Shown here: positions 16,509 through 24,640 of the stretch, piece after piece | How the letters are laid out: every line of letters begins with the position of its first letter | Position numbering within the stretch: position 1 is the first letter of the stretch | Source: Spirosoma sp. KCTC 42546 | Lineage (GTDB): Bacteria; Bacteroidota; Bacteroidia; Cytophagales; Spirosomataceae | NCBI RefSeq assembly: GCF_006965485.1 | Contig: NZ_CP041360.1 | Span: 4,072,501 to 4,136,500, forward strand | DNA: 64,000 bases | Direction: 5' to 3' | The notes under the pieces: model-generated | The model's input: the letters and a program-made list of their open reading frames with translations, nothing else | The model's database searches: none | Told to the model about the DNA's origin: nothing | Position numbers and translations under genes: made by a program

Positions 16509-16747
16509 GTCGTACTGTCTCCTTGATTTCATGGTCTACTAAGTTAGATCGTCCTTAACTTAATGTCCAGTCAAATGTAGCAGCTCCAAATTGTAAACCA
16601 AACGTTTTATTGGACGTAGACAATGCCTCATAGACCCTTCCTGTTTGGCTAGATAAAGCGAAAAATTGGCTTATGGATATTTGCCAGTATTACCAAATCT
16701 CACCTGCGGAAGCCGCCCTGTTTTTTATCAATGAATACGAACAGTAA

Positions 16748-16956
16748 ATGAAAATCGGCTACGCCAGAGCCGCGACGCTCGATCATCATCTATACATTTA
16801 ACTCATATACTCCAGGCCCCTGACTGCGAGAAAGTCTATCAAGAGAAATTCAGTGGAGCCTGTAAAGAGCGGCCCCAACCGGAGGAACCGTTGAAATCAT
16901 TACGACCAGGTGACGAAGTAGTTGTCTGGAAACTGAACCGTCTAGGCCTGGGTTAA
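16748..16956 (+). pseudogene. Serine recombinase (resolvase/invertase) N-terminal fragment
   Basis: It starts MKIGYARAATLD, the resolvase N-terminus with Tyr and Arg of the YARxS motif (the catalytic Ser is replaced by Ala). A stop follows after 17 codons. A frameshift then leads to CEKVYQEKFSGACKERPQ and SLRPGDEVVVWKLNRLG, which are typical of the family, before another stop. No C-terminal HTH is left. It lies between the IS3 element and the beta-propeller gene and is a relic of a Tn3-type or invertase element. Confidence 0.82.
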
Positions 16957-17010
16957 ACCATTATCTTCAATGGCTGGGACGATTCACCAAGCCGCCCCTG
17001 TTCCATTCCT

Positions 17011-19743
17011 CTACAATCCACTGATGACACGGGCGTAAACATTGTTGATCAGGTTGCTATCATAACCCACCGTCAAATCATCCGCCACATTCACAGTAAT
17101 ATTCCCAACACTGCCCGAGTTCGCAACCGTCCGGGTGATGCTGAAACCTAAACTCGATGCGCCACCACCACTGATAAAAGCGCCTGAGTTCATCGTCAAG
17201 CTCAACTGCCGATTGGCCACAGATTGACTCACCATCCACTGTGCATTATTGACGGTAACCGGATTGTGTTCTCCGCCCGACACATTTATACTGGTCAGAC
17301 CCATATCAAAAGCGAGAGTGTAGCCAACCGGTGCAGTGATGGTAATCCTGATATTGCCCGAAGAGGTGGGCAGCCCAGCCAATTCGAAGATATTGACCAC
17401 GAAATTTTCAATACTACCTGAACTGGCGAAGTTAGCCTGGGGTAAGTCCAAATTAATGGTTAAATCGGAGCCGATGACGGGCACGCTGGCACTGGCCTTA
17501 CAGCCGCTGGCATTAGTGAGAGTGACCGAGTAAGTGCCACTGGCAGTGGCCGAGATGACCTGCGTAGTTGCCCCGTTGGACCAAAGATAAGTACCGCTTC
17601 CCACCGCAGTCAGGCTGACCGGAGGGCTGGCATTAGTCAGTGTAGTAGAGCTGGGGGTAATGCTCACAGACGGAGCAGGGTTGACCGTAACAGTAGTCGA
17701 AGCAGTCGCAAAACAACCCTCTACGGCTACTACCTGTCCCCCAGAAACACCAGTTTGACCTACTGGGCCAGTCGTTCCAGAGACGCTCACCGAATAGGTT
17801 CCTGTGGAGGTCACACTGATTATCGCTGTGGTTTGTCCACTGTTCCACTGATAAACACTGCCACCCGAAGCGGTCAACGAAACGATTGCACCTTCACAAA
17901 CCGTGAGGGCGGCCGGACTGATGCTGGCTATGGGAGCTGCATTCACCGTTACACTCACTAGGGTGGTAATGCTGGGTGAAGCGTCCGAAGGTGCTACTGT
18001 AACGGTAAAGGTTTGCACTCCACTCAAGCCCATCCCAATACTAGCCGAGACCACGCTGGTGGAGGTAGCTGACAAGGTGATGCCCGCTGGGGCCGCCCAA
18101 GTATAGGAGTAGGATGCCGTGCCGACCGAAGCTGTCACCGATAAGGCTGTCGTAGTCCCCGCACAAACCGGATTGGTGCTAGCCGACGTTCTCAGTTGTA
18201 GGGGGCTTAATTTGCTTACAAAGATATTACCTCCGTCCTCTGAAGTTAGGTTGGTAACCTGCTGACCGGGATCAAAATCAGCCGTACCATTAAATAAGCC
18301 CGTTGTGTAAACATTGCCCAACCCATCCACCGCCACTGAGGTGCCGGCATCAACATCACTGCCACCCATACGTTTAGCCCAGACGAAGTTGCCGTTCGCA
18401 TCGAGCTTGCTCACAAAGATGTCACTCTCCCCCGCCGAAGTCAGGTTAACTACCCCTGGGCCGGGATCAAAATCAGCCGTACCATTAAACGAACCCGTTG
18501 TGTAGACATTGCCCGACCCATCCACCGCCACCGAGGTACCGGCATCACCACTGGTGCCACCCATTCCTTTAGCCCAGACGAAGTTACCCACCTCATCGAG
18601 TTTGCACAAAAACATGTTACTCCCCCCGGCCGAGATCAGATTGGTTACCTGCTCGCCGGGATCAAAATCAGCCGTATCTACAAAATAACCGGTGGTATAG
18701 ACATTGCCCAACCCATCCACAGCTACCGAAGCGCTGGCATCAGCATTAGTGCCGCCCATACCTTTAGCCCAGACGAAGTTACCGTCTGCGTCGAGCTTGC
18801 TCACAAAAACGTTACTCTCCCCCGTCGAAGTCAGGTTAACTACCCCTGGGCCGGGATCAAAATCGGCCGTACCATTAAACGAGCCCGTTGTGTAGACATT
18901 GTCCGACCCATCCACCGCCACCGAGGTACCGGCATCAACATCACTGCCACCCATACGTTTAGCCCAGACGAAGTTACCGTCTGTATCGAGCTTGCTTACA
19001 AAGATGTCACTTCCCCCCGCCGAAGTCAGGTTAACTACCCCTGGGCCGGGATCAAAATCAGCCGTACCATTAAACGAACCCGTTGTGTAGACATTGCCCG
19101 ACCCATCCACCGCCACCGAGGTACCGGCATCACCACTGGTGCCACCCATTCCTTTAGCCCAGACGAAGTTACCCACCTCATCGAGTTTGCACAAAAACAT
19201 GTTACTCCCCCCGGCCGAGATCAGATTGGTAACCTGCTGACCGGGATCAAAATCAGCCGTACCATTAAATAAGCCCGTTGTGTAAACATTGCCCAACCCA
19301 TCCACCGCCACTGAGGTGCCGGCATCAACATCACTGCCACCCATACGTTTAGCCCAGACGAAGTTGCCGTTCGCATCGAGCTTGCTTACAAAGATGTCAC
19401 TCTCCCCCGCCGAAGTCAGGTTAACTACCCCTGGGCCGGGATCAAAATCAGCCGTACCATTAAACGAACCCGTTGTGTAGACATTGCCCAACCCATCCAC
19501 CGCCACCGAGGAGCCTTCATCATTACTGGTGCCACCCATTCCTTTAGCCCAGACAAAGTTCTGGGCTTGGGTAGATTGGGGCAACCCTAGCAGCAACCAG
19601 AAGAGTCCCATCAGGCAGGGGCTATACCAGGTGGATGGGCGGGCGAAATGGTTGACCCTGCCATCTGCTTTCGGTCGCCGAAATCCTGCCCCCAGCCTAT
19701 GAACCGGAGCGGACATTAAAAAGGAAGCGTAATTAACAGTCAT
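17011..19743 (-). CDS. Secreted seven-repeat beta-propeller (SBBP) protein with Ig-like domains
   Basis: 910 residues. The N-terminus has a hydrophobic segment ending PQSTQAQ (near 45-61), taken as the signal peptide; the long N-terminal part may mean a later start. Residues 62-516 are seven repeats of 65 residues (NFVWAKGMGG...VAVDGLGNVYTTGSFNGTADFDPG...NIFVSKLD). Seven is the number of blades in a closed propeller. Ig/PKD-like beta domains follow (TNPVCAGTTTAL; ASISPAALTVCEGAIVSLTA; VSITPSSTTLTNA) and a C-terminal beta domain. No clear T9SS sorting tail is seen. It is a surface or secreted adhesion-type protein by inference, lying among mobile elements. Confidence 0.85.
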   Translation of the reverse strand: MTVNYASFLMSAPVHRLGAGFRRPKADGRVNHFARPSTWYSPCLMGLFWLLLGLPQSTQAQNFVWAKGMGGTSNDEGSSVAVDGLGNVYTTGSFNGTADFDPGPGVVNLTSAGESDIFVSKLDANGNFVWAKRMGGSDVDAGTSVAVDGLGNVYTTGLFNGTADFDPGQQVTNLISAGGSNMFLCKLDEVGNFVWAKGMGGTSGDAGTSVAVDGSGNVYTTGSFNGTADFDPGPGVVNLTSAGGSDIFVSKLDTDGNFVWAKRMGGSDVDAGTSVAVDGSDNVYTTGSFNGTADFDPGPGVVNLTSTGESNVFVSKLDADGNFVWAKGMGGTNADASASVAVDGLGNVYTTGYFVDTADFDPGEQVTNLISAGGSNMFLCKLDEVGNFVWAKGMGGTSGDAGTSVAVDGSGNVYTTGSFNGTADFDPGPGVVNLTSAGESDIFVSKLDANGNFVWAKRMGGSDVDAGTSVAVDGLGNVYTTGLFNGTADFDPGQQVTNLTSEDGGNIFVSKLSPLQLRTSASTNPVCAGTTTALSVTASVGTASYSYTWAAPAGITLSATSTSVVSASIGMGLSGVQTFTVTVAPSDASPSITTLVSVTVNAAPIASISPAALTVCEGAIVSLTASGGSVYQWNSGQTTAIISVTSTGTYSVSVSGTTGPVGQTGVSGGQVVAVEGCFATASTTVTVNPAPSVSITPSSTTLTNASPPVSLTAVGSGTYLWSNGATTQVISATASGTYSVTLTNASGCKASASVPVIGSDLTINLDLPQANFASSGSIENFVVNIFELAGLPTSSGNIRITITAPVGYTLAFDMGLTSINVSGGEHNPVTVNNAQWMVSQSVANRQLSLTMNSGAFISGGGASSLGFSITRTVANSGSVGNITVNVADDLTVGYDSNLINNVYARVISGL
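18196..19560 (-). repeat. Seven tandem 195-bp repeats inside the SBBP gene
   Basis: Each unit encodes one 65-residue blade. Units alternate between WAKGMGGT-SGDAG and WAKRMGGSDVDAG forms. Units two and seven are almost identical in DNA across a 975-bp distance, indicating recent unequal crossing-over or gene conversion. Confidence 0.9.
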
Positions 19744-20265
19744 AGTGAATTGGCTTGAGGAATAAAAAGTCAGTTAAAGTTAATCGACATAAAGCTAGGT
19801 AACTAGGTGTATAATTCAGGCAGATATATATTAATTTAAGTTGTGAGATAGTCATTCCTCCAAACATCCATTGATGGTGAAGGCCAAGAGGAACAAAAAT
19901 AATTTCAGTAAAAAGCCTTCGGCAGTGACGGCATGAATCTTACGCGGAAATAGATTGGTGATCTGGCTAAAAACGTTCTCTATCGGCTTGCCAAAGTGCT
20001 TCTTGAGAAACACATCCCAAGCTTCATCAGGCCGTAAGCTGTTCTTTTTTCGGTGAATCTTGAGGTAGATTTGGTCACACTCGGCATAAAAATCCTCTTG
20101 CTCGTAGTCAGTGTAGCCACTATCGCCATAGAGTTCACTACCGGCGGGTAAATCGACTTGCATTGCCTGTAAGGCTGTACTGTCATGAAAGCTGCCAGCA
20201 GTGATAAAGTAATCGACTGGCTGCTTGTCAACTGTGGTAATGACCTGGACTTTAAAGCCATAGAA

Positions 20266-20276
20266 CGGGGCCGCCC
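20266..20276 (-). repeat. Micro-insertion 8, left half (IS110 landing site)
   Basis: CGGGGCCGCCC on the plus strand equals the first 11 nt of copies 4 and 7. The remaining nt are at 21541-21545 (GCGCG), past the IS110 element. The CC core is present on both sides of IS110. The rejoined element on the minus strand is CGCGCGGGCGGCCCCG, a CGCG variant, with 5' flank AC. Confidence 0.85.
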
Positions 20277-20519
20277 TTTAGGTTTGGCCTTTGGTAAGAT
20301 TCCAAGATTGGAATAGCTTGCCGATAAGTAAACAGGGCGGGTTTCCCTAAGGGGCCGCAGAGTACCATCTCTATGCGCGGATTCAGGCCCCGCCCTGTCT
20401 TTACTTGCCAAAAGCTCAACCGGGTGGCCGGAGCCATGGAAATTCGGGGGAAAGCCCCATTAGCAAGGGTTTGAGCAGTTGGGCAAGCCACTTATTGCAC
20501 TTCTAAACTCGCAATAGGC
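20277..20519 (+). ncRNA. Bridge RNA region of the IS110 element
   Basis: Target loop: stem CAGGGCGGG/CCCGCCCTG (20333-20341 with 20389-20397). Inside it is guide GGGGCCGC (20351-20358), identical to the 8 nt left of the CC core. Then comes hairpin AGAG(TACCAT)CTCT and guide GCGCGG (20375-20380), the reverse complement of core CC plus GCGC to the right. Donor loop: stem GCTCAA/TTGAGC (20414-20419 with 20471-20476). Inside it is CCATGGAAAT (20434-20443), identical to the 10 nt before the right-end core. Then a GGGG/CCCC hairpin and AAGG (20465-20468), the reverse complement of core CC plus TT of the left end. This matches the bridge RNA layout known for IS621. Confidence 0.85.
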
Positions 20520-21527
20520 ATGGACATTTCCTATTTCATTGGCATTGATATTTCCAAAGCAACACTCGATTGGGCTGTCTTTGATGGAAAGCACATTGTT
20601 TTACAGACGCAGTCAGAAAACACGGAAACGGGGATCAAAGCAGCTATCAAATTCATCAAAACCCTACCCAATTTTAAGGTTACGCAAACGGTGTGCTGTA
20701 TGGAGCAGACAGGGATTTACACCGCTCATCTGTTAGCCTGTCTTCATAAACTTTCTTTTCCCATTTGGTTAGAGTCTTCTTTGCAAATCAAAAAAGCAGG
20801 CGGTCTGCAGCGGGGCAAGAACGACACAATAGACGCCCAGCGCATCGCTGAATATGCCTTTCGCTTTCGCGATCAGACTCGTCTTTGGCAACCTGCCCGC
20901 CCAGTGATGCAGAAGATAGCTGCTTTAAGTGCTATGCGTCAACGGCTTATAGGCGTTCGCCAGCAACTTCAACAGCCTCTGACCGAACAAGCTGGTTTTG
21001 TCGAGTCATCCCTTCAAAAGCAACTCACTAAAAACTGTCAGGCTTCCCTCAAAGCAATTAACGCTGATCTGGAAGCGGTTGATAAACAGATTGATGAACT
21101 CATTCAAGGTGATGATCGGCTCAAAGAACTCTTTGGTTTGATTACTTCTATCCCTGGTGTTGGCAGTGCCAGTGCAACCGAAGTATTAGTAGCAACCGAC
21201 GAGTTCAAGGCAATCAACAATGCCAAGAAATTAGCTTGCCATGCTGGTGTCGCCCCTTTTGAATACCGATCTGGTAGCAGCGTCCGAGGCAAAACTCGCG
21301 TGAGTCAACATGCTCGATTACGCTTGAAATCAGTTTTTCATCTGGGAGCTATGTCTGCCATCCGCATGGAGGGCGAGCTACGAGATTACTGTCAGCGCAA
21401 GGTTAGGGAGGGCAAGAATAAAATGCTTGTCTTGAACGCGGTACGCAATAAGCTCATCCATCGGGTCTGCTCGGTGGTGGCGCGGGGTCAAAAATATGAC
21501 AAAAATTATAAGCCAGTGCTTGCATAA
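20520..21527 (+). CDS. IS110-family recombinase (DEDD/serine transposase)
   Basis: 335 residues, full family length. The N-terminal RuvC-like DEDD domain has GIDISKATLDWAVFD (first Asp near 10), CCMEQTGIY (Glu near 61) and GKNDTIDAQRIAEY (Asp pair near 103-106). The C-terminal transposase_20 domain has LITSIPGVGSASATEVL and ACHAGVAPFEYRSGSSVRGKTR, which carries the family's catalytic Ser in the SGSS stretch. It acts with the bridge RNA encoded just upstream to join donor and target at a CC core. The reading frame is intact, unlike the surrounding transposases. Confidence 0.95.
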   Translation: MDISYFIGIDISKATLDWAVFDGKHIVLQTQSENTETGIKAAIKFIKTLPNFKVTQTVCCMEQTGIYTAHLLACLHKLSFPIWLESSLQIKKAGGLQRGKNDTIDAQRIAEYAFRFRDQTRLWQPARPVMQKIAALSAMRQRLIGVRQQLQQPLTEQAGFVESSLQKQLTKNCQASLKAINADLEAVDKQIDELIQGDDRLKELFGLITSIPGVGSASATEVLVATDEFKAINNAKKLACHAGVAPFEYRSGSSVRGKTRVSQHARLRLKSVFHLGAMSAIRMEGELRDYCQRKVREGKNKMLVLNAVRNKLIHRVCSVVARGQKYDKNYKPVLA

Positions 21528-21540
21528 ACCATGGAAATCC

Positions 21541-21545
21541 GCGCG
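21541..21545 (-). repeat. Micro-insertion 8, right remainder
   Basis: GCGCG directly after the right CC core of IS110. With the left half it completes the 16-nt hairpin element. It is followed by GTACTC of the IS982 transposase gene. Confidence 0.8.
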
Positions 21546-21926
21546 GTACTCTTTTTTAGCCTCATTATAGCCGTGATAAGCCTTGCCTTTCAAGAGTTTA
21601 CAGACGGGTATACGACAGTTTCGACAGACAGCAACCGGAAATGATTCGATCATATAACGAACACTGGTGTTGAGTTCTTTAAGACTGGCACCCAGTGCGC
21701 GGAAGATGGCGAAGAGCGTGGCCTGGAGCCTATGTAGTCGCCGATTGAAGCCAGACTTGTCGAGTATTCTCATGCCATAGTGCTTTTGCATGTACCCGCA
21801 GGCAGCGGCTTGATTGCCATAAAAGGAAATGGCTGCCATAATGGCGATAGTGGCCACTTCAGCATCATTGAGTTTACAATGTGGGTCATTTTTTGGTCCC
21901 ATTACTTTGAAGAGGTCATCGAAGAA

Positions 21927-21942
21927 TCGGAGCGCCGAAGCG
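21927..21942 (-). repeat. 16-nt hairpin micro-insertion 9 (CGCT type)
   Basis: Minus-strand CGCTTCGGCGCTCCGA, one base different from copies 2 and 6 in the loop. Removing it restores IYC|FFDDLF at the IS982 transposase N-terminus. Confidence 0.9.
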
Positions 21943-22029
21943 ACAGTAAATTGCAATGGTTTTGTCAGTCATCTTGTAAGTGGTTTAGAGCGTGAGATAC
22001 TCTAAAATTACCCAAGTGGCTTGCAAAGC

Positions 22030-22833
22030 CTATATCTCGCAACTTGAATTAATTATAGGATTTTTTTTTTGTAGTTGTACTTCTACTTCTAATGGAGCCT
22101 TGAGATAGTAAGAGTTACCATAATGTTTAAGGAGAGCAGTTGTAAACTGGTAGAGTTCATTCATCTGTTGGTGTACCCGAATTTTACAAGCACTGCCATT
22201 CCATTCTGATTCCTGGAAATTAACTACTATAGTCCCATCTTTTTGCAATGCCGCATTAAAAAAAATAATATCGCTGCTAAGTTTCTCGCCCAAAATGAAA
22301 ATATTGGGTGAATAAGGTCCACCCAGGAACTTATCAACCAGGACAACAACGGTCCCTCCTTGTTGCAGTACCGATTTGGATTTCTGCAAGACAAAAGGCC
22401 CTGTACGAATGGCCGGTATCTTTTCGATACTCCCCCAAACAGCAATAGAATCGATTACACCTGGATTACCGGCTATGGCGACGGTTGGTGTGAAGCCTTG
22501 CTCTATTAAGTAACGTAAAGCTACTTTCGAAAGAGGGATATGGGTTGAACAAAGAATCAACCCATTAGGTCTTTGTTTAAGAAACAACTCTAATCCTTGA
22601 GCGAGAACAGGAATCGGAAAAGGTTTGCCCTTACGAGTCATTATGGCTAATAAGCCATTTAACTTGCCTGCACGACTCATGGCGAGTGTGTTTTTATACT
22701 TATATTTTTCGTGTGGACGCAAAAACGCAAGTATACCGGACGCTAAGTATGCCGCTTCATACCATTTTTTAGGGGGAAATACAACTGTGATTATATTGGC
22801 AATATGTGCTTTGACACTAGTAAAAGAGATCAT
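22030..22833 (-). CDS. Putative lipid A-type/lysophospholipid acyltransferase-like protein, C-terminus replaced by IS982
   Basis: 267 residues. The sequence has an LPLAT-like pattern: LILCSTHIPLSKVALRYL near 94-111 (His of a possible catalytic site), a GNPGVIDSIAVWG region and GGTVVVLVDKFLGGPYSP near 178-195. LpxL/HtrB-type enzymes transfer acyl chains at the inner membrane. The canonical HxxxxD is not clear, so this is tentative. The last residues (INSSCEI) are encoded by the inverted repeat of IS982. Rejoining the flanks gives NPIYLPELYT-stop, so only about seven residues were replaced and the protein may still work. Confidence 0.5.
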   Translation of the reverse strand: MISFTSVKAHIANIITVVFPPKKWYEAAYLASGILAFLRPHEKYKYKNTLAMSRAGKLNGLLAIMTRKGKPFPIPVLAQGLELFLKQRPNGLILCSTHIPLSKVALRYLIEQGFTPTVAIAGNPGVIDSIAVWGSIEKIPAIRTGPFVLQKSKSVLQQGGTVVVLVDKFLGGPYSPNIFILGEKLSSDIIFFNAALQKDGTIVVNFQESEWNGSACKIRVHQQMNELYQFTTALLKHYGNSYYLKAPLEVEVQLQKKNPIINSSCEI

Positions 22834-23152
22834 GATTACTAACCAGACAGTGAATTGAAGATCGCTTTTAGTAGGTTAGTTGAGCTTACAAATGCATCAT
22901 TTAAGCTATCAAACGTTCAATTTCCGTAGGGCTTAAAATTAATAAAAAATTATACTGTTATGGTATTTAGATTACAAAAAGAATTTTCTTAGGATGAATA
23001 TTAAATATGAGGTAACATAAGTTATATTTATAGCTAATTTTGGTATATAATCTAGGTGAGTCCTTATTTGGTTCGCCCTTATGACTTCAAATGGTCTTGA
23101 CAGCTTTTCTAAATTTAAACCTTTAGGCTGATTGAGCTGAGTAACAAGACCA
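22834..23152. other. AT-rich intergenic stretch, no gene seen
   Basis: About 320 bp, strongly AT-rich, upstream of the acyltransferase-like gene. It must hold that gene's promoter, but I see no clear TTG/TAnnTTTG pair, repeat or RNA structure. Confidence 0.5.
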
Positions 23153-23428
23153 TCAGCCAGGTTCGCTTAACCAGCCTTTCACTGCGGTTTCACTCCAGCC
23201 TTGTTCCCTGGCAAGTGAATCCAGGGTTGTCAGTGAATTGAATAAGGCGCGTTTGTCTTTAACATCCCCTGTATTGAAGACCTGAAAGCTTCGCCAGTTC
23301 ACAAAAGCCACATTCGTATCCTGATCCAGAACACCTGCCTGCTGAATTGTATCCAGCTTGGGTAAATAAATGACTGTGAGCGTTATGGATTGCTCTCCTT
23401 TAGGGTAAAATGTCCAGGTGAGTTTCAT
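23153..23428 (-). CDS. Small hypothetical protein
   Basis: 91 residues with no signal peptide. The first half is beta-like (KLTWTFYPKGEQSITLTVIYLP) and the end is helical (LTTLDSLAREQGWSETAVKGWL). No family is recognised. It is isolated between two non-coding stretches. Codon use looks normal for the window. Probably real, function unknown. Confidence 0.55.
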   Translation of the reverse strand: MKLTWTFYPKGEQSITLTVIYLPKLDTIQQAGVLDQDTNVAFVNWRSFQVFNTGDVKDKRALFNSLTTLDSLAREQGWSETAVKGWLSEPG

Positions 23429-23521
23429 TCGACAAATTTACCGAAATACTTCACCAAATAGGCCTTCGCCTGGATGGGTTGGTCCTGGTAGCCAATTCTG
23501 TTACTTTATTGTGACTTTTTA

Positions 23522-23671
23522 TTACTGATTGGCAAGCTTTTGGGCGATACGTGGAGTAGAGAACTCCTTGCCAGCATGCTCAATAAACCAGTCAGTCAAA
23601 CTCTTCTCAAGGAGTATATAAAGACGCTTACAGCTACAGAGGTAGTATACCATGGTCTGCTTCCCCGCCAT
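23522..23671 (-). CDS. Possible very small ORF or gene remnant
   Basis: A 49-codon frame from ATG 23671 (MAGKQTMVYYLCSCKRLYIL). The frame is open further upstream without a start, so it may be the tail of a decayed gene. There is no homology that I recognise. The rest of 23429-23927 shows nothing else. Confidence 0.25.
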   Translation of the reverse strand: MAGKQTMVYYLCSCKRLYILLEKSLTDWFIEHAGKEFSTPRIAQKLANQ

Positions 23672-23927
23672 TGGAGAACCCTGCTTTATTGGATCAATAT
23701 CAATCCTTGTTGAATTGAAACAAACAAAGCTTTTAGGCTTAAGTGGTTAGGACGGCTCAACATTTTAATGCAATGTGCTTTCCAGCTACAAATTGTACTC
23801 AATTGCTGCCGTATGCGGGTTTATGTAACTACTAATTCTCCTGATTTCGGTTGGTAATGGTTCAGGAAGAGGTAGATTTGAGAACGTTAAGAGCTTCTCA
23901 ATAGAACTGAATTCAACATAGATCAAC

Positions 23928-24176
23928 ATGGTAGACCCAGAAGAGATGATAAGTCAGTTTAACAGGTATGCCAGCGACAAGCTTATTGAACGAATAAAGG
24001 AAGTACTATCGGAGAAGGACCCAACCCTCGATTGGACAACAATCAGGGTCATTGCCAACTTTAATGAGAACCGATTCTATTTCGAATCGAAAGATCCGCA
24101 GATCGAGGAGCGGCTTCGAATCGTGTATGAAAAGTTAAGCGAAGCATTGCCAGATAAACCAGCCATTACCCGTTAA
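23928..24176 (+). CDS. Small hypothetical protein
   Basis: 82 residues, mostly helical with a central strand pair (TIRVIANFNENRFYFESKD). It begins MVDPEEMISQFNRYASD. It is acidic, cytosolic and has no recognised motif. It is followed by about 690 bp without a gene, which contains two T-tailed hairpins. Confidence 0.5.
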   Translation: MVDPEEMISQFNRYASDKLIERIKEVLSEKDPTLDWTTIRVIANFNENRFYFESKDPQIEERLRIVYEKLSEALPDKPAITR

Positions 24177-24344
24177 AAAAGGAGTTTTCAGGAGCTGGCA
24201 TAAGAACTAAATCAACAACAGTGTCTAATTTAAACAGTAACCGCGACGTACACTGCAACGCTTGTTCAGCAGTAAGCGTATCTGAATTTGGTGGAGTGCA
24301 ATCCAGCAAATGGTTTGTGCAATGATTAGAATTTGAGAACAGGA

Positions 24345-24377
24345 AACGCTGACTCTACTAGAGTCGGCGTTTTTTTT
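24345..24377 (+). terminator. T-tailed hairpin 1 in the 24.2-24.9 kb gap
   Basis: AACGCTGACTCTA pairs with TAGAGTCGGCGTT (one G.T pair) and is followed by eight T residues. It may end the upstream small gene or a small RNA. Confidence 0.75.
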
Positions 24378-24434
24378 GAACAACGGAAGGGTTGGTAAGG
24401 CAATTGATTAATTAGTAGGTCATTGGTGATAAAA

Positions 24435-24464
24435 ACAGCCGCCATCGAAGCAGACGACGGCTGT
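24435..24464. repeat. Short hairpin between the two terminators
   Basis: ACAGCCG (24435-24441) pairs with CGGCTGT (24458-24464). It has no T tract. It lies between two terminator-like hairpins in a 690-bp gap, so a small RNA is conceivable but not shown. Confidence 0.4.
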
Positions 24465-24640
24465 ACGCCCCCACCGTAATTACTTGTACTCATCAATCAA
24501 CTTGCCGTAATGAGATCTGGTTAGTTGAGCGATTAGATGATGAGGAAATGGAACCGTATAATCAATAAGTTACCAATTGATAATATCTAAATCTAATTTG
24601 TTACCATGCCGATGAGAACGGCTGGAAAAAGGGGTATCTA

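Larger units (their letters stand above)
15255..16532 (-). pseudogene. IS3-family transposase orfA/orfB, multiply interrupted
   Basis: OrfA begins at ATG 16532 (MKSRRQYD), then EEFKKMAVELSEAKGSLKA and an HTH (ATAEELGITPQILTRWRRE) with a coiled coil ending ELERDILKKA once a 16-nt insert is removed. OrfB follows with VLLVSRSSYYYWL, RPRVARLMKQANLKSVIQKK and the DDE-core pieces WVSDLTYIRTGEGWLYL, LIFHSDRGVQY and AVAESFFKSLKSELVYQQ. It ends with VWYNRQRRHSALGYLSP. These conserved blocks become continuous only when seven 16-nt inserts and one extra base are taken out. A nonsense codon in CWDN remains. The protein cannot be made as it stands. Confidence 0.9.
15242..16571 (-). mobile_element. IS3-family insertion sequence, inactivated
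   Basis: About 1.33 kb with terminal ACTGGACA at 15242-15249 and TGTCCAGT at 16564-16571, as imperfect terminal repeats. It carries orfA/orfB on the minus strand. It interrupts the integrase gene. Seven separate 16-nt hairpin insertions lie within its coding region, along with one extra base near 16025 and a Trp-to-stop change in the GNCWDN motif. I could not define a target duplication with certainty. Confidence 0.85.
20277..21540 (+). mobile_element. IS110-family element with CC core
   Basis: Bounded by CC at 20275-20276 and 21539-21540, giving 1264 bp. It has a 243-nt non-coding left end, one recombinase gene and an 11-nt non-coding right end. It has no terminal inverted repeats and no target duplication beyond the two-base core, as is normal for IS110. 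It lies in the IS982 transposase gene inside a 16-nt hairpin element. It appears intact and recent. Confidence 0.9.
19852..21972 (-). pseudogene. IS982-family transposase, interrupted by two micro-insertions and IS110
   Basis: The start is ATG 21972 (MTDKTIAIYC). A 16-nt insert at 21927-21942 separates it from FFDDLFKVMG; without the insert, the IS982-like IYCFFDDLFK is restored. The body continues LNDAEVATIAIMAAISFYGNQ and SFPVAVCRNCRIPVCK to GYNEAKKEY (21546). There IS110 and its landing hairpin intervene. The gene resumes at 20265 with FYGFKVQVITTVDKQPV, AGSFHDSTALQ, ELYGDSGYTDYEQEDF and LFPRKIHAVTAEGFLLK. The DDE-type residues are present but the frame is broken twice, so it is inactive. 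Confidence 0.9.
19830..22053 (-). mobile_element. IS982-family insertion sequence with nested IS110
   Basis: Terminal inverted repeats of 21 nt (19830-19850 and 22033-22053, 19 of 21 matching). Outside lies TAT on both sides, a possible 3-bp target duplication. Removing the element plus one TAT restores the 3' end of the acyltransferase-like gene (NPIYLPELYT then stop). The transposase gene is on the minus strand and is split by an IS110-family element. Confidence 0.88.

Noticed and set aside
16673..16747. 24-codon frame before the resolvase relic
   Set aside because: Too short, with no recognisable motif; probably leftover sequence between mobile elements.
18196..19560. 195-bp tandem units as a non-coding satellite
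   Set aside because: They are in one continuous frame and encode a regular propeller blade with a signal peptide upstream.
20252..20491. Minus-strand frames of 79 and 143 codons in the IS110 left end
   Set aside because: They lie in the non-coding left end that folds as a bridge RNA; the longer one runs by chance into the IS982 transposase in a wrong frame.
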